Assembly: GCA_027604505.1 (NCBI GenBank)
Contig: JADIIX010000015.1
Location: 200,219 to 229,943 of the forward strand
Direction of reading: 5' to 3'
Source of the DNA: Gonapodya sp. JEL0774
Lineage: Eukaryota > Monoblepharomycota > Monoblepharidomycetes > Monoblepharidales > Gonapodyaceae
Length of the DNA stretch: 29,725 nt
Position numbers and translations under genes: made by a program. Shown here piece by piece: positions 25,122 to 29,725 of the stretch (its first letter is position 1; the number at the start of each line of letters is the position of its first letter). The notes under the pieces are model-generated. The model had not been told where the DNA came from. It saw only the letters and a program-made list of their open reading frames with translations, and searched no databases.

Positions 25122-26937
25122 TCAGGCCCGCCCACTCATCACTCTCCGCGACGCCGCAACATTTAACGTCCCCGCCTCAGCCCCAGGCACCGACGGTATC
25201 CCTCCACCTGAGCCCGACCCTCCTGGCAACCCGGCGGCAGCCGCCGCAGCCGATGTGTCCACGTTGAAAGATTCGCCACAGCCGCACTGGAAGACGCGGA
25301 TAAAGAGCAGATGAGAAACGCAAATTTGTGAAAGGGAAAGTTTGGTCGGAAGCAATCACTTACTGCGTCCTTTACGTTTGGGTTGTTGAACACAAATTTG
25401 GCAGAAAGGCGATCCTCGACATAGTCCATTTCGGAACCGATAATGGAGAAAAGGGCTTTGGAGTCGACGAGAACCGTAACGCCTTGAGAGTTGGGGAGTG
25501 GATAATTGCGGGACCCGGGACATTATAAGCAAATTATAAGCAACTTTTATCATGCAACGAGTCTCCTTTCAATGGAAACGAGAGATGCTCCCACGGAACC
25601 GGTCGAGTTCACACCACGATCGGTAATTTGTCCCCGCTTCGACAACGTGCACACTTCAATGATCCGTGTCCGCTAGGCACACAGACATCCCATGAGGACG
25701 TCGTCACAAGCACTCCCGATACTTTCATCACATACTTACCATCTTGTTCCACCACCTCATCCAGTCTCCCCTTCCCTTCCACCTCCTCCAAGAAGTACTG
25801 CAGGCCCGAGCAACCCCGGCTCTTCACGCCAACCCGCAGAAACCGGGGTGGACCACCCCGTGAAGCCGAGGTAGATTGAAGGTGGCGGATACGAGAGACG
25901 GCGGAAGGTGTCTGGGCGGAATCAGGGTAGGAGTGCGTGGGATCAAAAAACGATGTTTATATGTCCCTCCGTCTTGTTCAACGGTCTGCTCGTCGGTTTT
26001 GAATAGGAACGCTAAGTGCTCAGTCCTTAGCAACACTTGTTCCCTGTCTGTGGCTTCATATCTTATGAACCGCCGACCACTGCAGTTTTCTCGACTGACA
26101 CATTGGAGTCGCGCTCGAAACCAGCTCATAGAAGCTCTCCGTGCTCAACGACCAATTATGGTATGCGAGCGCCAGCTAATCTCGGACTCAAAGATGTACA
26201 CTCCAGTAGATCAGTTCGTCTTTGGTTCCGTGCGGAAAAGCTCTGGTACACTGTAGCCTCTTGATGAAGGATTGAGGACAGAAAGGCGTGCCCAAAGAGT
26301 CATCCATGAAGCTAATTTTTCGGTTAGCAACGACTTTTTCCAGGTCATCGTTGCCGTGTTGACTTCGGATACCCGAATATAATCGCAGCAAATCCGCTCC
26401 CCAACATGAATTAACCGCGGCTTATAGTTTTCCAGTCATACTGCGCAACGGAAGCTTTGTAAAAAAGCGTGACGTGGAACAGTCCAGAGATTCCGAGTTC
26501 GTTCGGATGCGCAAACCCATCATCTGTTCACGAATCGATTCTCCAAAGACGGCTGAGCTTTCTCATAACACGCAGTTGACCACGTCATGCCAGGTAACTT
26601 GAGATAAACTGACCCTTACCAGTACTAGTACCGCTTTTCGTGACCTCTGAGGCCTTGCAGCCTTCCGCACAGTTGCGGCGACACTGGACATGTAGCGGGT
26701 GTTTGAAGGGAGCTGAGCGGTATAAGACGGAAAAAACGAGGACGACGGAGCATGTGTGGAGAATGAGTGTGGAAAAGCTGGGTTCGGAGTGAGCTTAGAA
26801 GGGAACGATTGAGTGGGGTGAAGACTGAGTCCGATATGGATATTGAATCGGCTGTTCCGGCAACGAGCGACTGCTGGGGAAGTGCATGAAGCGGATGAAG
26901 ATGCAGTGAGAGGCCGAAGGACCAGAGACGTGGACAT
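25122..26937 (-). CDS. ISA1: Mitochondrial A-type iron-sulfur cluster assembly protein (ISCA1/Isa1)
   Basis: ISCA1/Isa1 acts late in mitochondrial Fe-S biogenesis, helping to make [4Fe-4S] clusters with Isa2 and Iba57. Four exons, in transcript order, are 26620-26937, 25740-25911, 25364-25482 and 25122-25286, giving ~257 aa, close to yeast Isa1. Exon 1 is a ~106-residue Ser/Arg-rich presequence with no Asp or Glu, ending VAATVRKAARPQRSRKAVL, which aligns with the start of animal ISCA1. Then come LTPSAVSRIRHLQ, LRVGVKSRGCSGLQYFLEEV (Cys140), MDYVEDRLSAKFVFNNPNV and CGCGESFNV (Cys204, Cys206), so all three cluster cysteines are present. A 708-nt intron (25912-26619) separates the presequence from the core. 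After the CGCG motif there is an unusual ~46-residue Ala/Gly/Ser-rich tail. An in-frame ATG at 26691 would give a shorter presequence, closer to human length; I prefer 26937 on composition and yeast-like length. Confidence 0.9.
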
Positions 26938-27412
26938 GGTTGGGTTGGAATTTATTGTTGAGACTGTACACGATTTGGTGAGCAATATAATCAAAACCAT
27001 GTGCAAAAGCACCTCTATCAGCAACAACGCGGATCAGCGACCAGGCAGCCCCTACAACCAGGCATGAAAAGGTGGTGAGCCTGGATGCGTAACACAGATA
27101 AAGTGGAGCTATGTTTTAGAGTTGTCCATGTTGGAACGGGCAGTCACGGGACAGGGCCATTGATTAATATAGCCAGTCAATGTTCCGAGAACAGGAAGCC
27201 TCCAGTTATCAACATTCGAGCGACTTAACATTGCTTACTTCTTACTTCTTCGGAACAACAACACCGCCTTGGTATGGTGCTCCGACAATGGGCCCCGTGA
27301 ACTGCCCACCTCTCGTATCTCCTGCGCTCCACCTCTGTGATGGTATCCATACCGAGCCATCTCTATACGGATGTGAGGCAAGGGAGGGAGAAGAAATCAT
27401 TCTAGCAACCCC
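26938..27412. promoter_or_regulatory. Intergenic region: ISCA1 promoter and 3' flank of the SH3 gene
   Basis: Both neighbours are on the minus strand. The ISCA1 frame stays open upstream of 26937 to an in-frame ATG at 27000, which would add MVLIILLTK-type hydrophobic residues and is less presequence-like. No other feature is supported. Confidence 0.4.
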
Positions 27413-29725
27413 TCAAATCCCGCCACCGGACATTCCCGACCCAACTTCATCTGCTGGTATGTTACCGAAAGACTGCAACGCAACGACTTCTGTGGGAATG
27501 AGCTGCACAGCAGCGGAGTGGAACTTTTGGTAATTGGTTGATGCTGGGAGACTCTGGGATTGTGTCGTGAAAGTACCAGGGTCGGGCCCTCGAACGTCAA
27601 AACGGCGACTTTGGTCAGAGAGCTTTCATCAAGATTTTAAGAATATTGGGAAAGTCGTGCGTGATGAGAGCTTAGGATGCAGAGGCAACCACTTCAACCA
27701 TTTCACCTGCAGGCCCACATTGAGAGGCACGCTCCGCACAGTAGCCGTGCGACCAGTGCTGTTTGTTCCGCTAACGAGAGAGCCAGTTTGGGCCCATGGA
27801 GTACCAAGAGGGCGGGATGCATTTCGGAGGGCAAGGGAGCCTCCGGATGGCCCCGGAGGTGAGATCCCAAACGGAGTTAAATCAAGGTAATCACTGGGAT
27901 ATGGTTGGGAAAATCAATTAGAGGGAGCACATAACTTTTTAAAGCAATTGATTCGCAGCAGCTCACAGAGGGCTGATGTCGCATGTAGTTCAGAAGCCGG
28001 TAAACGCATATTGATCATCTAGCTGACTCGATACCAATCCTTCAACAACATTCCGATTGCCCCTGTGACGAGCTTGAATCGTGTGAACCGTGTTTGTCAA
28101 AATCAGTGCATCAGTGCATCTATATTAAAACCTTCGAATACCCACATTCGTCCCAAATCCCCAGCCATCTCTGAAGATAGCTTGCAAGTTCACAGCATTC
28201 ATCGGAAAGAGAGCGATCTCGTCCTCGTTCAGAGGGTTGTACTTCGTCATTACAAGGTGTGTGAGGTCAGGGAGAGCAAGTAGAAGGTGAATACTCTGGT
28301 GCAATCCCACCTTGTCCAGAACCAAAAAGGGTTGACCTTGGAAGGGCAGAGTATCCTCGTGAAGAAGGTTCAGGGATGCCGCAAAGTAATGGAACAATGG
28401 CTGTTGCAAACGTTCACGTTCGATCGGGGGAGCTCCACTTCAGCACGAACAGTGGTACGTACATGGATCTGTGATGTCCCAATTGAGTATAATCGAATAT
28501 GTAAGTACTTGAAACTCCGCTGAGATGGACACACAGTCGCATCTTGTTGGTCAACGTACTATTGACTCAGTAGGACAATAGGCGCCATTTTCCAAAGATT
28601 CAGTGGCATTTGACGAAGGGAGAACCTTTCGAGAAATGGCGGTTGAAAGGGAGTTCGGTGCTTCGGAATGGCATGCGGCCTGTGTGCTCAAAATACTAGG
28701 GAGCAAGAGATCAAGAACAAAACATGAAGATATTTGCTTCCACTGATTCCTTGGTGATGAACACTCACAGATCAGACTTTGGGGATAATATCGTGGTGGG
28801 GTCTTTGAGGGAAATCTGCTTGGTTGGCTCAACGGCAGTTGACTTTGAATCGTCATTGAAACCCGTGCTCAAAGATGGCGAAGAGGGACTGTCCACCGCA
28901 GTAGAATTTACTGCGTGCGATGCACCACTTTCTAGGGTGGGGTATCGTTCCAGTAGTTGGCAGGTCGGGGGTGGGTCGCCTGAGGTTGCGCAATTATCCG
29001 GAGGGCTCCCGGGCACCGTGGATTTGCTGCATGTTTGCACCGATGAGAAAACAGCATTAATGTGCGTCATAGCCCAAAGGATGAAGTCTGACGCCACTCT
29101 TGGGCGCAACTACTCACGCTTGATTGTCGTCTGGATGGCGGATTTTGCGCCTGGAGCGGTAGAGGATCGCACCGCCGGCCAGTAAAGCCAAAACTCCACC
29201 AACCGCTCCTCCGATTGGCCCTGCCAAGCTGGAACTGGAATTCGGAGAGCCAGAAGGAGCACTAGTGCTCGATGGTGGAGGGCTTGTTCCGCTGTCGGCA
29301 CCCGTACCTCTCGTTCCGGTTGACCCACCGGATCCTGGTGCAGGTTCCGGAGAAATTATTGCACCCGTGCCGATACCAGAACCGGATAAACTGGGGTTGG
29401 GGGAGATGGTACCTAGAGTGGTTGCACTTGTTAGTTGACGACAGCGAAGGCCGGAGAGAATCACAACACCGATCTACAGCAGCGGAAGCGGTCGATGTTT
29501 GGGCTGAGTGGAAACAGTGAGAGTACCGCTTTAGGAATCTTCGGCGTATTAGACTCGCCGCAAACTCACATCGCCCAGTAGTTTGCACATTTGCACCAGT
29601 GGGTTGTCCTGGCAGTGGCACATTTGTGGGCCCGATTGATGGCGGGGGGTTTGATGGTTGGCCTGGCTGTGGAGGCGGTGGAACAGCGGGGGGAGGAACA
29701 ACGGCAGGAAGGGGAGGAAAGAAAG
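27413..29725 (-). CDS. Single-pass membrane protein with extracellular Pro/Ser stalk and cytoplasmic SH3 domain (5' partial)
   Basis: Exons in transcript order are 29570-29725 (continuing outside), 29470-29503, 29118-29426, 28769-29026, 28560-28679, 28142-28437, 28035-28062, 27707-27893 and a last exon ending near 27413. All but the last join with consistent phases. The visible N-part is Pro-rich, then Gly/Ser/Thr-rich like a wall-spanning stalk, followed by one membrane helix (GPIGGAVGGVLALLAGGAIL) and a basic stop-transfer (YRSRRK). The cytosolic part has a disordered linker and an SH3 domain: VMTKYNPLNEDEIALF (ALYDY-like strand), then FRDGWGFGTNVGAIGML (the DGWxxGxN...GxxG core). This one-pass SH3 layout recalls yeast Fus1 and many zoosporic-fungal receptors whose ectodomain is often LRR. 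The ectodomain here lies beyond the window. The end is uncertain: an acceptor giving SLPASTNYQKFHS and a stop at 27413 is one option; another frame stops at 27397. Confidence 0.75.

Noticed and set aside
25824-26129. Minus-strand frame starting MSWFRAR as the first ISCA1 exon
   Set aside because: It is out of frame with the core exon, and its donors are weak. The exon at 26620-26937 ends exactly in residues that align with the ISCA1 N-terminus and joins in phase.
27180-27533. Plus-strand frame of 117 codons
   Set aside because: No domain or signal is seen, and it lies over the antisense of the SH3 gene's 3' end; treated as a shadow.

Overview
The window looks like nuclear DNA of a fungus, most likely an early-diverging zoosporic lineage. 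Genes are compact and rich in introns. Most introns are 45-150 nt with GT..AG ends (donors such as GTGAGT, GTGCGT and GTAAGT), and the families are eukaryotic. The fungal placement is inferred from the mix of genes: a coronin, an Elongin B homologue (lost in budding yeast), MCH/SLC16-type transporters, a fungal-style M16 peptidase and a one-pass membrane protein with a cytoplasmic SH3 domain. No viral, bacterial, transposon or CRISPR sequence was recognised. Exon-intron models were built by hand from reading frame, splice consensus and remembered family conservation.

Layout: (1) 260-2480 (+) coronin, 5' end cut off by the window edge. (2) 3183-3752 (-) an unrecognised ~104-aa protein with a signal peptide and one membrane helix. 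(3) 4148-5208 (-) Elongin B. (4) 5726-11045 (+) and (5) 11429-13557 (+) two tandem monocarboxylate-transporter-like MFS genes sharing several intron positions; the first carries a ~1,110-residue Ser/Pro/Thr-rich N-terminal tail. (6) 13558-14767 no assignable gene, but splice-like and TATA-like signals on the minus strand. (7) 14768-19270 (+) an M16 zinc metallopeptidase of ~1,343 aa. (8) 19322-20925 (-) an MDR quinone oxidoreductase with nine exons, convergent with (7). (9) 21478-24640 (-) a RhoGAP protein of ~907 aa. (10) 25122-26937 (-) mitochondrial ISCA1/Isa1 iron-sulfur assembly protein. (11) 27413-29725 (-) a transmembrane SH3 protein, 5' end beyond the window.

The genes do not form one pathway; this is an ordinary housekeeping and accessory stretch. 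Coronin (actin), RhoGAP (Rho GTPases) and the SH3 membrane protein are all linked to the cortical cytoskeleton, but nothing shows co-regulation. I did not find a convincing undescribed multi-gene system. The features most worth a second look are the early coronin introns, which are G-rich at the 5' end and C-rich at the 3' end, the giant tail on the first transporter, the tail after the last cluster cysteines of ISCA1, and the acidic insertion plus basic C-terminus of the M16 peptidase.
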